The notes under the pieces: generated by a model
The model's input: only the letters and a program-made list of their open reading frames with translations
What the model was told of the DNA's origin: nothing
Databases searched by the model: none
Program-made: the position numbers and the translations under genes
In this document: piece by piece, positions 37,480-46,113 of the stretch
Layout of the letters: each line of letters starts with the position of its first letter
How positions within the stretch are numbered: position 1 is the first letter of the stretch
Origin: Halobacillus massiliensis
Lineage (GTDB): Bacteria > Bacillota > Bacilli > Bacillales > Halobacillaceae
Direction of reading: 5' to 3'
Assembly: GCF_900166625.1 (NCBI RefSeq)
Contig: NZ_LT800499.1
Coordinates: 1,282,630 to 1,346,629, forward strand
DNA length: 64,000 nucleotides

Positions 37480-37559
37480 TTCTAGTAATATAGCGTTTGG
37501 TTTTTTATTTTAGAATGAAAAAGGAACGGTGTTTCGTATTAAGGAACAAGGAGGAGAAG

Positions 37560-38198
37560 ATGAAAATAATTGATGTTATAAATAATGAGAAGGCTGTTGC
37601 TATTATTCGTTTGGATAATAACGATAAAGTAGAAAAGTTGGCAGACAGCTTATACGAGGGTGGAATTCGTGTACTTGAAGTCACTCTTAATACACCAGGG
37701 GCTTTCCAAAGCATACAGTCAATAAAAGAAAAGTATTCTGATTTACTAGTAGGTGCAGGGACTGTCCTTGATGGTGAAAGTGCTCGATCTGCAATTTCGG
37801 CTGGAGCTGACTTTTTACTGGCTCCCACTTTAAGCAAGGAAACGATAGAAACAGGAAATCGCTATGGGGTACCTGTGATACCCGGTGTGTTTACACCGAC
37901 TGAAGCCCTTCAAGCTTACGAATATGGAGCACAGATGGTGAAAGTTTTTCCTGTACGTTCTGTCGGAGAGACGTTTGCAAAAGATCTGAATGGACCTCTT
38001 CCTTTTATAAAGGTTATGGCTGTCGGAGGAGTTTCACTGGAAAACTTTGAAGCTTACTTAGAGAAGGGGTGGCACTCCGCAGGTATAGGAAGCTCGCTGG
38101 TAAACCCTGCACTGATAAATAATGAAAATTATGCAGAGATTACAGAAAGAGCTGAAAAATTTATTGAAATTAGAAACCGCATAAACAAAAAGGGGTGA
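37560..38198 (+). CDS. kdgA: KDPG/KDPGal aldolase (bifunctional 4-hydroxy-2-oxoglutarate aldolase type)
   Basis: 212 aa class I aldolase of Eda/KdgA/DgoA type. Blocks: VAIIRLDN, VLEVTLNTPGA (catalytic Glu), VGAGTVLD, FLLAPTLS, VIPGVFTPTEALQAYEYGAQ and MVKVFPV (Schiff-base Lys). ATG 37560 is chosen, since AAGGAGGAGAAG precedes it; the frame opens earlier without a ribosome site. Cleaves 2-keto-3-deoxy-6-phospho-galactonate or -gluconate to pyruvate and glyceraldehyde-3-phosphate. Next genes supply its substrate. Confidence 0.92.
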   Translation: MKIIDVINNEKAVAIIRLDNNDKVEKLADSLYEGGIRVLEVTLNTPGAFQSIQSIKEKYSDLLVGAGTVLDGESARSAISAGADFLLAPTLSKETIETGNRYGVPVIPGVFTPTEALQAYEYGAQMVKVFPVRSVGETFAKDLNGPLPFIKVMAVGGVSLENFEAYLEKGWHSAGIGSSLVNPALINNENYAEITERAEKFIEIRNRINKKG

Positions 38199-38202
38199 TC
38201 GG

Positions 38203-39207
38203 TTGATTATCTTAATAGATTCAGGTACGACAAACTCAAGGATTCGTTTAGTAGAGGAAACAGAATTAAATGTTTCAGATTCTATAAAAGTAGAAGCGGG
38301 TGTCAGAAATACTGCGATAGAAGGAAATAATAAGAAGTTAAAAAACGAAATAGCTGCAGGAATAAAACAATTATTACAAAAACATTCTTTATCTCCTGAT
38401 GATATAAAATACATAGTAGCGTCAGGTATGATTACATCTAACCTGGGGCTTTATGAAGTGCCACATATAGAGGCGCCTGCTCAATTAGATCATTTTTTAA
38501 AATCTGCAAAATTGATTAAGTCAAAAGACTTTTTTAATATTCCCTGCTTATACGTTCCTGGAATGAAGAACAAGACTAGCGGTTCTCTCTCTAAAGATTT
38601 AAGCAGCGTGAATGAACTGGACGTTATGAGGGGAGAAGAGATAGAAACGTTTGGACTTCTGCAGCAAATTTCCCCAAAAGGAAATGGAATAATGGTGCTT
38701 CCCGGCTCGCATACGAAGTTCGTTCGTGTAGGGAAAAATGAAAATCTCCTGAGCTGCAGAACTACTCTTGGAGGAGAGATGTTAAAGGCGGTCAGGGACC
38801 AGACAATTATTTCTGATTCATTAACTCCCAAACTAGTGGAAACGGTACTTTCTGAATATTTAATGAAGGGATTTAATGCAGCCCTCCAGGAAGGTGTAAC
38901 CCGAAGCCTTTTTCATATTAGGCTTCTTCATCTTTTCTCTGAGTTAAGTGAAAATGAACGGGCAAATTATTACGCCGGAGTAATTCTTTCCTCAGATATA
39001 GAAGCATTGGATACAATCGTTGAAAGTGAAAAAGTAGATTGGATTTTAATTGGAGGATCCGATCCACTTAGGAGTCTTTTCCTGAATCTAATAACTTACA
39101 GAGACTATCACACAGAAATTATTGAAGCAAGCGAGGAACAGGTGGAAATGGCGGCGGTTTACGGGGCTGCTAAGATAGGAAAAGCCTATTATTCAAACGA
39201 GGGGTGA
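38203..39207 (+). CDS. dgoK: 2-dehydro-3-deoxygalactonokinase DgoK
   Basis: 334 aa. Begins at TTG 38203 behind AAAAAGGGGTGATCGG, giving [19 protein letters not shown], the nucleotide-binding start of Dgo[13 protein letters not shown] and [13 protein letters not shown] are further family blocks. Phosphorylates 2-keto-3-deoxygalactonate. 4 bases after the aldolase gene and 4 before dgoD. Confidence 0.9.
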   Translation: MIILIDSGTTNSRIRLVEETELNVSDSIKVEAGVRNTAIEGNNKKLKNEIAAGIKQLLQKHSLSPDDIKYIVASGMITSNLGLYEVPHIEAPAQLDHFLKSAKLIKSKDFFNIPCLYVPGMKNKTSGSLSKDLSSVNELDVMRGEEIETFGLLQQISPKGNGIMVLPGSHTKFVRVGKNENLLSCRTTLGGEMLKAVRDQTIISDSLTPKLVETVLSEYLMKGFNAALQEGVTRSLFHIRLLHLFSELSENERANYYAGVILSSDIEALDTIVESEKVDWILIGGSDPLRSLFLNLITYRDYHTEIIEASEEQVEMAAVYGAAKIGKAYYSNEG

Positions 39208-39211
39208 ATTT

Positions 39212-40360
39212 ATGAAAATACTTAGCTATGAGCTTTATCAAGTACCGCCAAGGTGGCTGTTCTTAAAAATTGAAACGACTGAAGGAATTACCGGATGGGG
39301 AGAGCCAGTTGTTGAAGGACGAGCCCATACGGTAAAAGCAGCGGTAGAAGAACTGATGGAGGGATTGATCGGGGAGGATCCCCTTCGTATAGAAGACCAC
39401 TGGAATATGATGTATCGTTCCGGCTTTTACCGTGGCGGTCCGATATTGATGAGCGCTCTGTCGGGAATTGACCAGGCCTTATGGGATATTAAAGGAAAAT
39501 TTTATAATGCCCCGATTTACCAGCTGCTAGGAGGTGCTTGCCGTGAGTCCATTAGAGTTTACTCGTGGATTGGAGGAGATCGGCCCTCAGAGGTAGGCAC
39601 AGCTGCCAAGGAAGCGGTAGACCGGGGATTCACAGCAGTAAAAATGAATGGAACGGAAGAGCTTCAGTATATCGACAGCTACAGCAAAATTGACCAGGCT
39701 GTTGAACGTGTAGCTAATGTAAGAGAAAACGTCGGAAAAGATGTTGGAATTGGTATTGATTTTCATGGAAGAGTCCACAAACCGATGGCCAAGATACTGG
39801 CTAAAGAGCTGGAGCCTTATCGTCCGATGTTTATTGAAGAACCTGTGTTATCAGAAAACATTGAAGCCCTTCGCGATATCGCAGGACACACGCATATTCC
39901 GATTGCTACGGGTGAACGCATGTACTCACGCTGGGACTTTAAAACATTGCTTTCTGATGGATTTGTAGATATTATTCAGCCGGACTTATCTCATGCAGGG
40001 GGAATAACTGAAACTAAAAAGATCGCCTCTATGGCGGAAGCTTATGATGTCGCCTTAGCTCCTCACTGTCCTTTAGGACCGATCGCCTTAGCTTCCTGTC
40101 TGCATGTGGATGCTACTGCTTATAATGCATTTATTCAGGAGCAGAGTTTAGGAATTCACTACAACCAGGAAAATGATTTACTTGATTATGTAAAAGACAG
40201 AAGTGTATTTGATTATGAAGCGGGTCATGTTAAGTTTCCAAGCGGGCCGGGATTAGGCATCGAAATCGATGAAGATTATGTAAGAAAACGTGCAGAAGAA
40301 GGTCATAACTGGAGAAACCCCGTATGGCGACATAAGGATAAAAGTATTGCCGAGTGGTAA
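39212..40360 (+). CDS. dgoD: D-galactonate dehydratase DgoD
   Basis: 382 aa enolase-superfamily enzyme, collinear with E. coli Dgo[88 protein letters not shown] and the end [16 protein letters not shown]. The metal ligands (Asp/Glu of DFHGR, EEP, GER) and the catalytic His (APHCPLGP) are in place. Converts D-galactonate to 2-keto-3-deoxygalactonate. A galactose dehydrogenase or galactonate transporter is not seen in the window. Confidence 0.95.
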   Translation: MKILSYELYQVPPRWLFLKIETTEGITGWGEPVVEGRAHTVKAAVEELMEGLIGEDPLRIEDHWNMMYRSGFYRGGPILMSALSGIDQALWDIKGKFYNAPIYQLLGGACRESIRVYSWIGGDRPSEVGTAAKEAVDRGFTAVKMNGTEELQYIDSYSKIDQAVERVANVRENVGKDVGIGIDFHGRVHKPMAKILAKELEPYRPMFIEEPVLSENIEALRDIAGHTHIPIATGERMYSRWDFKTLLSDGFVDIIQPDLSHAGGITETKKIASMAEAYDVALAPHCPLGPIALASCLHVDATAYNAFIQEQSLGIHYNQENDLLDYVKDRSVFDYEAGHVKFPSGPGLGIEIDEDYVRKRAEEGHNWRNPVWRHKDKSIAEW

Positions 40361-40377
40361 ATCATATATGGTAATAA

Positions 40378-40417
40378 ACAAAAAAAGCGCTGCCTTATAG
40401 GTCTGCGCTTTTTTTGT
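40378..40417. terminator. bidirectional terminator after dgoD
   Basis: AAAAAAAGCGC...GCGCTTTTTTT with a partly paired inner part (TGCC/GGTCT), between convergent genes. Confidence 0.85.
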
Positions 40418-41812
40418 TTATGAATTTTTCATCATTTGAATGTACATCTGGTTATAAGCCTGCTGTTCTTCTTTATTCCCTATTTCTCCATATAGCTTTG
40501 CAAGCCATTGAACAGGCTGTGGATCATCATTACGAAGCTCCATTTCCCAGCTCATACAATCGATGGCTTTTTGGGGCTGATGGAAGTAATGATAAAGCTC
40601 TCCCAATTTTCTCTGCTGATTAGGATCTTCCATTAATACACACATTTCATTAACTTTTTGAATAAGAGGTTTTGTAAAGGATTGATGTTCAAAGGACTTC
40701 AGCCAATTACTCACGAAAGCAGGATTGTTTTTCTCAAGTAAAAGTTCAACCCCCTGATGAAGAATATTATGGGATACTTGTTCATCTGTTAAGTCTAGAA
40801 CCAATAAACATACTTCTTTTAACTGTTCAGGATTCGATTGAAAGGCACTTAAGTTGTTTTCTTTAATAAGTGTACTTAAATGTTCGCGCTTTAATGGGGA
40901 AAGAGAGAGTTTATGTTTATGAATCAATGCCAGAGCTTTCTCTACTTTGGCATGTTCCAAATAATAATCGAGTAAATGGTCTAAAAATACTTCTGATTTA
41001 AAGCCGCGATTATATAGATCCTCATATAAGCCTAGTTTATCAAGGTCTACAGAGAGATTGTCCATGTCTTTTAAAAGCTCAAGATAAACTTTACCCGATT
41101 TTGTTTCCTGTATTGTTTTTAAATAGAGTGCAATCACATCTATTTGACGATCTTGGTTTTTATATAAATAAAGAAGTGTTTGAAATGATTTTTGGGAAGG
41201 TTTTTTATTTGTTAAATATTTCTCGGTATAAATTGGATCTTTTTCGATCAGAGAAGCATCCAAACTTTTATAGAGAGGGTCATAGCTTGAAATCTGAAAA
41301 TCACTGGAGAATGTTTGAATTAAACTATGGGATGGAGAAAAGTCTTTAAGAAGACCTAGCAGCTGATAACATGAGAATAACTTTCCAGCTCGGCGTTGGA
41401 TATAATACAGTTCTTTCAGGTAGTTGACTATTTGTTCTTTTGGAACAAAGGATTCAAAATAAGTAGAAATGAGGGCAGCTTCCTGAATAGTGTATTGTTT
41501 TTTAAGTTTTTTAAACAGATCCTCAATGTTTTGCTTTTCAAGATGAGTGTAATCGGAAAGAATCATTTTGATTAACGGATGAGGGTGAGTTAAGATTAAG
41601 CCTTTTTTAAAAACTTTTCCTACATAGGAATGGTTTTTTGGTTTCTTTGTCTTTACGTAGGTTAAATATTGGTCTTTATGAAAGAAAATAAAATATTTCT
41701 GCTCATCCTTAAAGGCTTCAATTACTTTACACTGTTGGTATACTGCCATGCGATGAACGGTTAATTCCTCGGTAAGACGATTCTTTTTAATAGTTACATT
41801 TGAAGATGGCAC
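40418..41812 (-). CDS. hypothetical protein with C-terminal helical (TPR-like) repeats
   Basis: 464 aa, not recognised with certainty. GTG 41812 is chosen, because GAAGGAGGG lies just before it; the longer frame would contain that site. The N-terminal 90 residues look like a small beta domain (VYQQCKVIEAFKDEQKYFIF, KDQYLTYVKTKKP). The rest is alpha-helical with repeated helix pairs. The C-terminal part (QQRKLGELYHYFHQPQKAID, PQPVQWLAKLYGEIGNKEEQ) reads as TPRs. No membrane segment or signal peptide. Its intergenic distance and terminators mark it as a single-gene unit. Confidence 0.75.
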   Translation of the reverse strand: MPSSNVTIKKNRLTEELTVHRMAVYQQCKVIEAFKDEQKYFIFFHKDQYLTYVKTKKPKNHSYVGKVFKKGLILTHPHPLIKMILSDYTHLEKQNIEDLFKKLKKQYTIQEAALISTYFESFVPKEQIVNYLKELYYIQRRAGKLFSCYQLLGLLKDFSPSHSLIQTFSSDFQISSYDPLYKSLDASLIEKDPIYTEKYLTNKKPSQKSFQTLLYLYKNQDRQIDVIALYLKTIQETKSGKVYLELLKDMDNLSVDLDKLGLYEDLYNRGFKSEVFLDHLLDYYLEHAKVEKALALIHKHKLSLSPLKREHLSTLIKENNLSAFQSNPEQLKEVCLLVLDLTDEQVSHNILHQGVELLLEKNNPAFVSNWLKSFEHQSFTKPLIQKVNEMCVLMEDPNQQRKLGELYHYFHQPQKAIDCMSWEMELRNDDPQPVQWLAKLYGEIGNKEEQQAYNQMYIQMMKNS

Positions 41813-41918
41813 TATTAACCCTCCTTCTATTCCTCCTAAGCGTAACACTAAATCGCCTATAAGTCATTCTTATCCCATTTACTACATTGATTGGTATCAT
41901 TTATCTATTCAGTTATTT

Positions 41919-41945
41919 TTTACCTTAATGTAACATTAATTTACC
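41919..41945 (+). promoter_or_regulatory. PhoP-box-like direct repeats upstream of glpQ
   Basis: TTTACC (41919), GTAACA (41930) and TTTACC (41940) are spaced 11 and 10 bases, the helical spacing of the TTAACA-like PhoP repeats in Bacillus. A TATATC word follows at 41953. It lies 67 bases before a glycerophosphodiesterase start. Confidence 0.5.
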
Positions 41946-42011
41946 TGCTATTTATATCCAGTTCAAATACCTTCTCTAACATAGTAGGTAAATATGAAAG
42001 GAGAGGAAGCT

Positions 42012-42842
42012 ATGAAGAAGTACATCTTTATTATTTTGACAGCTCTATTATTCTTGGGGGTGGCATTTGTGCCGTTAAGTACAGCGAGTGCTGAGGAGGT
42101 TAAGAATAAAGATAGGAAACAGACTTTGAACATTGCACACAGAGGGGCATCCGGCTATGCGCCTGAAAACACAATAGCTGCGTTTGACAAGGCGTTTGAA
42201 ATGAAAGCAGATATGTTTGAGGTTGACGTACAGATGAGTAAAGATGGAGAGCTTGTTCTTATTCACGATACAACCGTGGATCGTACGACTGATGGTTCCG
42301 GTCAGGTTGGAGACTTTACATATGAGGAGCTCCAGGAGTTAGATGCCGGAAGCTGGTTTAGTGAAGAATTCTCTGGTGAAGAAATACCGACACTTGGGGA
42401 AGTCCTGGATAAATACAGAGGAAAGATTGGAATTTTAATTGAACTTAAATCCCCTGAACTTTATCCCGAACTGGAAGAAAAGGTAGCTGAAGAATTAAGA
42501 GAACGTAACCTTGATAAACCTAAAAACAATAAAATTATCGTCCAGTCCTTTAACCATGATTCTGTAAAAGAAATGCATGAATTACTGCCTTCCATTCCAC
42601 TTGGTGTGCTTTTAGGCAATACTAAAGTAACAGATGAACAATTAACTGAGTTCGCTTCTTATGCAGAATACTTTAACCCAAACAAATCAATGATTACAAA
42701 AGAATTTGTAGACCGTTTGCATTCTTTTGGTCTTAAAACTCAACCGTATACTGTAAGGGACAAAGAATCTGCCGACTTTCTGATGAAAGCAGGGGTCGAT
42801 GGTATTATTACAGACTTCCCGGATTATGTAGATCCGAGATAA
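42012..42842 (+). CDS. secreted glycerophosphodiester phosphodiesterase (GlpQ/UgpQ type)
   Basis: 276 aa with an N-terminal signal peptide (MKKYIFIILTALLFLGVAFV, cleavage probably after STASA). Catalytic and metal residues are in HRGASGYAPENT, FEVDVQMSKDGELVLIHD and LIELKSP. It releases sn-glycerol-3-phosphate from glycerophosphodiesters outside the cell. ATG 42012 has AAAGGAGAGGAAGCT; the upstream ATG 41994 is within that site. With PhoA downstream it forms a phosphate-scavenging pair. No terminator lies directly after the stop; the nearest is at 43530, behind a repeat cluster. Confidence 0.93.
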   Translation: MKKYIFIILTALLFLGVAFVPLSTASAEEVKNKDRKQTLNIAHRGASGYAPENTIAAFDKAFEMKADMFEVDVQMSKDGELVLIHDTTVDRTTDGSGQVGDFTYEELQELDAGSWFSEEFSGEEIPTLGEVLDKYRGKIGILIELKSPELYPELEEKVAEELRERNLDKPKNNKIIVQSFNHDSVKEMHELLPSIPLGVLLGNTKVTDEQLTEFASYAEYFNPNKSMITKEFVDRLHSFGLKTQPYTVRDKESADFLMKAGVDGIITDFPDYVDPR

Positions 42843-42949
42843 CTAGAATCTCTGTTTGCTTCAGTTCCCAATACCATTAGTAGAAACGACTTCCCTTACT
42901 TATCTGTGAAGTAGGCTTCGATGGTAAGTTTGCTTTAAAGGGGAAAAGA

Positions 42950-43117
42950 GTTCCGTTTACTTTGATTAGAAAATCGGGCCTGGGGAAAGACTCGCTTTCC
43001 ATGGGCGAACGGTGAGCTTCCTCGGACTTTTCGCCCTCCGGGATCTCACCCTGTTCTATCCTCCCATAGGAGTCTCGCCGTTTCCCCTGGCCCTTTATGT
43101 ATTTAGAGTAACGGAAC
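42950..43117 (-). repeat. MITE-like repeat copy R6 (subtype I, complete)
   Basis: 168 bp bounded by GTTCCGTTTAC (42950-42960) and GTAACGGAAC (43108-43117). Reverse complement of the R4 pattern: ACTCGCTTTCCATGGGCGAA, GGGATCTCACC, CCCATAGGAGTCTCGCCG. Confidence 0.8.
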
Positions 43118-43163
43118 ATTAACGTAAGAGGCTAATAGTAGAGGATTTTACTCCAAACATAGT

Positions 43164-43327
43164 GTTCCGTTTATCCCGACAACGGTAAAGCGGCTGGGAA
43201 ATGGCGAGACTCCTGCAGGGAGATAGAGCCAAGGTGAGATCCGCGAGTGTAACGAGCTAGCTCCCCGGCTCCCCGCGGAAAGCGAGTCATTTCCCAGCCT
43301 CGTCCCTCCTATTACAGTAAATGGAAC
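43164..43327 (+). repeat. MITE-like repeat copy R7 (subtype II, complete)
   Basis: 164 bp bounded by GTTCCGTTTAT (43164-43174) and GTAAATGGAAC (43317-43327). Core: GGCGAGACTCCTGCAGGGAG, GGTGAGATCCGCGAG, CCCCGCGGAAAGCGAG. Same length as R3 in the other cluster, inverse orientation. Confidence 0.8.
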
Positions 43328-43476
43328 AGTCTGTGCTCTACCTAAATGAAAAACGTAAGACTTCTGTAAGGAGATAAGCCATGGTGAGATCCGCGAGTGA
43401 GCGGGCTAGCTCCCCGGCTCCCTGGGGAAAGCGAGCTATTTCCCAGCCTCGTCCCTCCTATTACAGTAAACGGACC
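43328..43476 (+). repeat. MITE-like repeat copy R8 (truncated, tandem to R7)
   Basis: Starts with AGTCTGTGCTCTACCTAAA, a word also found just after its own end, giving a 149-base direct period, as in R5/R5'. It has GGTGAGATCCGCGAG, GGGGAAAGCGAG and right box GTAAACGGACC (43466-43476) but no left box. Confidence 0.7.
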
Positions 43477-43529
43477 AGTCTGTGCTCTACCTAAAATGAA
43501 AAGTTAGGCCTAGAATTCAAATAGCCAAA

Positions 43530-43557
43530 AGGCGAGCATTCTCTGCTCGTCTTTTTT
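43530..43557 (+). terminator. terminator behind the second repeat cluster
   Basis: GGCGAGCA...TGCTCGTC stem with T-run. The only + strand gene upstream is glpQ, nearly 700 bases away across the repeats, so the repeats may have inserted between glpQ and its terminator. Confidence 0.75.
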
Positions 43558-43564
43558 AATGCTT

Positions 43565-43573
43565 TGATATAAT
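43565..43573 (+). promoter_or_regulatory. extended -10 promoter of the cdaR-type gene
   Basis: TGATATAAT, a TATAAT with an upstream TG, 31 bases before the chosen start codon. No clear -35 is visible, as is common with extended -10 promoters. Confidence 0.55.
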
Positions 43574-43603
43574 ACAGGTAATCAATAATAAAGGATGAGA
43601 TTA

Positions 43604-44725
43604 TTGAAACTTCTCCCCGAACTTGCTGATAAAATTATTCAGGAAGTCCAGCTTGTTTTAAAAGAAAATATCATCGTTTTAGATGAGAAAGCCGTCATTA
43701 TTGCTTCCACGGAGCCAGAACGTATCGGCAGTTTTCATGAAGTCGCTCAACGAGTGCTTAATACCCAAAAGAAACAATACATATCTCAAGCTGAAGCACG
43801 GCATATTAACGGAGTAAAAGCAGGAATAAACCTTCCTATTTTTTTTGAAAGAGAAGTCATTGGTGTGATCGGTATTACAGGAAAGCCGGATACTGTAGAA
43901 CCATACGCTGACTTGCTGAGAAAGATGACAGAGCTTATGGTTCGAGAAACTTATTATTTGGAGCGAAAAGCTGCACAGTCCAGGGGGCTTGAATCTTACT
44001 TCTATGAATGGCTCTACACTGATGGCGTAGATGACGATTTTGTACATAGAGGTGAATTGTTAGGAATATCGGTTGATACACCTCACCTTTGTATTTTATT
44101 TCATGTGAATTCCAGTCAAAGTCGTGTCTATTCTTTTATGGAAGATACCTTTCGGCAGATCATGCCTTCCCAACCAGAGAATATATTCACTCAGTGGGGC
44201 GAAGGGCAATTTCTTCTATTAAAAAGTACGGAGGAAAATGATAATAAACGTCAGTTGAAACGTGAGCTTAAGCAATGGCAGGAGGCTTTCCAGCGAAAGC
44301 ATGATCTAAAGTTAGCGATTGGTGTAAGTAAATCAACAGCCAAAAGGAATTTAAAGCCGACATATACGGAAGCTGAAAAAGCATTAAAGGTTTCTAAAGC
44401 TCGCGGTCGTATGATCCATTATGATGAATTAATGCTTGATATTATTTTAGAGGAAGTGAGTGAACCAGCTCAGCGTGAATATTTAGAGAGAGTCCTCGGA
44501 ACTGTTCAGGAAAAAGAAGAATTGATGGAAACATTAACAGGTTATTTCTCTAACAATCAATCATTGGTTGAAACAGCTAGGGAACTGAACATCCATGTGA
44601 ATACTCTACATTACCGGCTGAATCAGTTGAAAAATCTGACAGGAATTGATCCGAGGGAAGCCGAAGGAATTACGTTGTTTTATTTAGCTCTTAGTATTAT
44701 GGGCAGGTATTCCCATAGAAAATAA
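43604..44725 (+). CDS. cdaR: CdaR family sugar-diacid-type transcriptional regulator
   Basis: 373 aa. N-terminal putative sugar-diacid recognition domain (LPELADKIIQEVQLVLKENI, GVKAGINLPIFFEREVIGVI), a middle GGDEF-like region and a C-terminal HTH_30 (LVETARELNIHVNTLHYRLN, QLKNLTGIDP). The annotated-looking ATG 43595 overlaps the ribosome site AAGGATGAG, so TTG 43604 is preferred. CdaR proteins activate glycerate, glucarate or glycolate genes. The convergent glycolate oxidase genes next door make glycolate or glycerate the likely signal (inference). Confidence 0.88.
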   Translation: MKLLPELADKIIQEVQLVLKENIIVLDEKAVIIASTEPERIGSFHEVAQRVLNTQKKQYISQAEARHINGVKAGINLPIFFEREVIGVIGITGKPDTVEPYADLLRKMTELMVRETYYLERKAAQSRGLESYFYEWLYTDGVDDDFVHRGELLGISVDTPHLCILFHVNSSQSRVYSFMEDTFRQIMPSQPENIFTQWGEGQFLLLKSTEENDNKRQLKRELKQWQEAFQRKHDLKLAIGVSKSTAKRNLKPTYTEAEKALKVSKARGRMIHYDELMLDIILEEVSEPAQREYLERVLGTVQEKEELMETLTGYFSNNQSLVETARELNIHVNTLHYRLNQLKNLTGIDPREAEGITLFYLALSIMGRYSHRK

Positions 44726-44771
44726 AAAAGAAAGCCCTGGTATCCGTCTGTCATCCCCAGGGCTTTCTTTT
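44726..44771. terminator. bidirectional terminator cdaR/glcF
   Basis: AAAAGAAAGCCCTGG pairs with CCAGGGCTTTCTTTT (15 bp) between convergent genes. Confidence 0.93.
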
Positions 44772-44775
44772 CGAT

Positions 44776-46113
44776 TTAAACAGGTTGAGTTTGAGCTGTT
44801 TCAAAGGCTTCCAGTAATAAATCTGCGATATGAACAGCTTTCATTTCACCAGATAACCCTTCTTTTTCAATTCCAAGCTTCATTTGCAAAAGACAGCCAG
44901 GGTTTGCGGTAACGATTGTCTTGGCTTTCGTTTCTTTTGTTTTTATCATTTTATAGTCAAGGACCTGCATGGACATTTCTGTTTCTACGAGATTATAAAT
45001 ACCCGCTGAACCGCAGCATCTCCCGGCGTCTTCCATTTCTACATATGAAACATTTTCGATTGAACTTAATAGAATTCGTGGTTCCATAAAAGTACGCTGG
45101 CCATTTTTTAAGTGACAGGAATCCTGATAAGTAATAATTTGAGAGTTTAGCTTTAACGTTTGTTTATGGAAATCCATTTCTACGAGGATACTCGTAACAT
45201 CTTTCACTTTATTTGCCATGTTCTCTGCCCGTTCTTTCCACTCTTCTTCATCTTTTAAGAGATGGGAATAATCGACGAGAAAAGCACCACAGCCTCCCGC
45301 ATTTGTAATTATATAATCTGCATCTTCTTGTTCAAAGACCATTATATTTTTCTTAGCCAGCTGCTTGGCTTTATTTTTTTCACCACTGTGGCCATGCAGG
45401 GCACCGCAGCAATTTTGACTTTCAGGTATCACGATTTCACAGCCCGCGTGCTGCAGCAGTTTTATAGTGGCATCATTTGTTGAAAGAAAGAGCGTATCCA
45501 TCAGACATCCGGTGAAAAAAGCTACTTTTTTCTTTTGAGGTGATAGAGGTTTAAGGTGTCTCGGCCGGCTGAGCATCTCTTTTCGCTTAGGAGCTTCAGG
45601 CAGAACTTTTTCCATTGTACTTAAAGAGTCTGGAAGGAAATTATAGAAGCCTGATTTCCGAACCGCTTTCTGCACACCGGATCGTTGGTAAAAACTAAGA
45701 AGTCCTGTTACTGTTCTCATTCGATTCTGATAAGGAAATAAACCTTCAAAGGCCGTTTTTCTAAGAACCTTTGCCGGTAAGGACATTTTCTGATTCTGAT
45801 ATATGATGTCACGAGCTTGCTCAAGAAGGTGGCCATAGTTTACCCCGGAAGGACAGACCGGCTCGCAAGCACGGCAGCCTAAGCATAAGTCTAAGGAACG
45901 TTTTACTTCTTCGTCAGGTTCAATCACTCCGTCGACGACACCTTTCATTAGGGCGATCCTTCCTCTTGGTGACTGCACTTCATCATAGCCTGATTCAATA
46001 TAAGTAGGACAACTAGGAAGGCAGAAACCACAGCGCATACAGTTTAACAGCTCGTCATAATCCATTTTTTCTTTAAATTCTTTCTGAATGGTCTGCTTTT
46101 CTTTATTATTCAT
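44776..46113 (-). CDS. glcF: glycolate oxidase iron-sulfur subunit GlcF
   Basis: 445 aa. Two [4Fe-4S] motifs near the N-terminus (CMRCGFCLPSCPTY and CLGCRACEPVCPSG) and two CCG domains (CCGALHGHSGEKNKAKQLAK; CCGSAGIYN). It passes electrons from GlcD to the membrane quinone pool. Overlaps glcD by 4 bases. The third subunit GlcE of Proteobacteria is absent, as in many Bacillaceae. Confidence 0.93.
   Translation of the reverse strand: MNNKEKQTIQKEFKEKMDYDELLNCMRCGFCLPSCPTYIESGYDEVQSPRGRIALMKGVVDGVIEPDEEVKRSLDLCLGCRACEPVCPSGVNYGHLLEQARDIIYQNQKMSLPAKVLRKTAFEGLFPYQNRMRTVTGLLSFYQRSGVQKAVRKSGFYNFLPDSLSTMEKVLPEAPKRKEMLSRPRHLKPLSPQKKKVAFFTGCLMDTLFLSTNDATIKLLQHAGCEIVIPESQNCCGALHGHSGEKNKAKQLAKKNIMVFEQEDADYIITNAGGCGAFLVDYSHLLKDEEEWKERAENMANKVKDVTSILVEMDFHKQTLKLNSQIITYQDSCHLKNGQRTFMEPRILLSSIENVSYVEMEDAGRCCGSAGIYNLVETEMSMQVLDYKMIKTKETKAKTIVTANPGCLLQMKLGIEKEGLSGEMKAVHIADLLLEAFETAQTQPV

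Noticed and set aside
37480-37559. Exact IclR operator in the dgo leader
   Set aside because: Imperfect inverted pieces (GAAC/GTTTC) are visible but too short and common to call.
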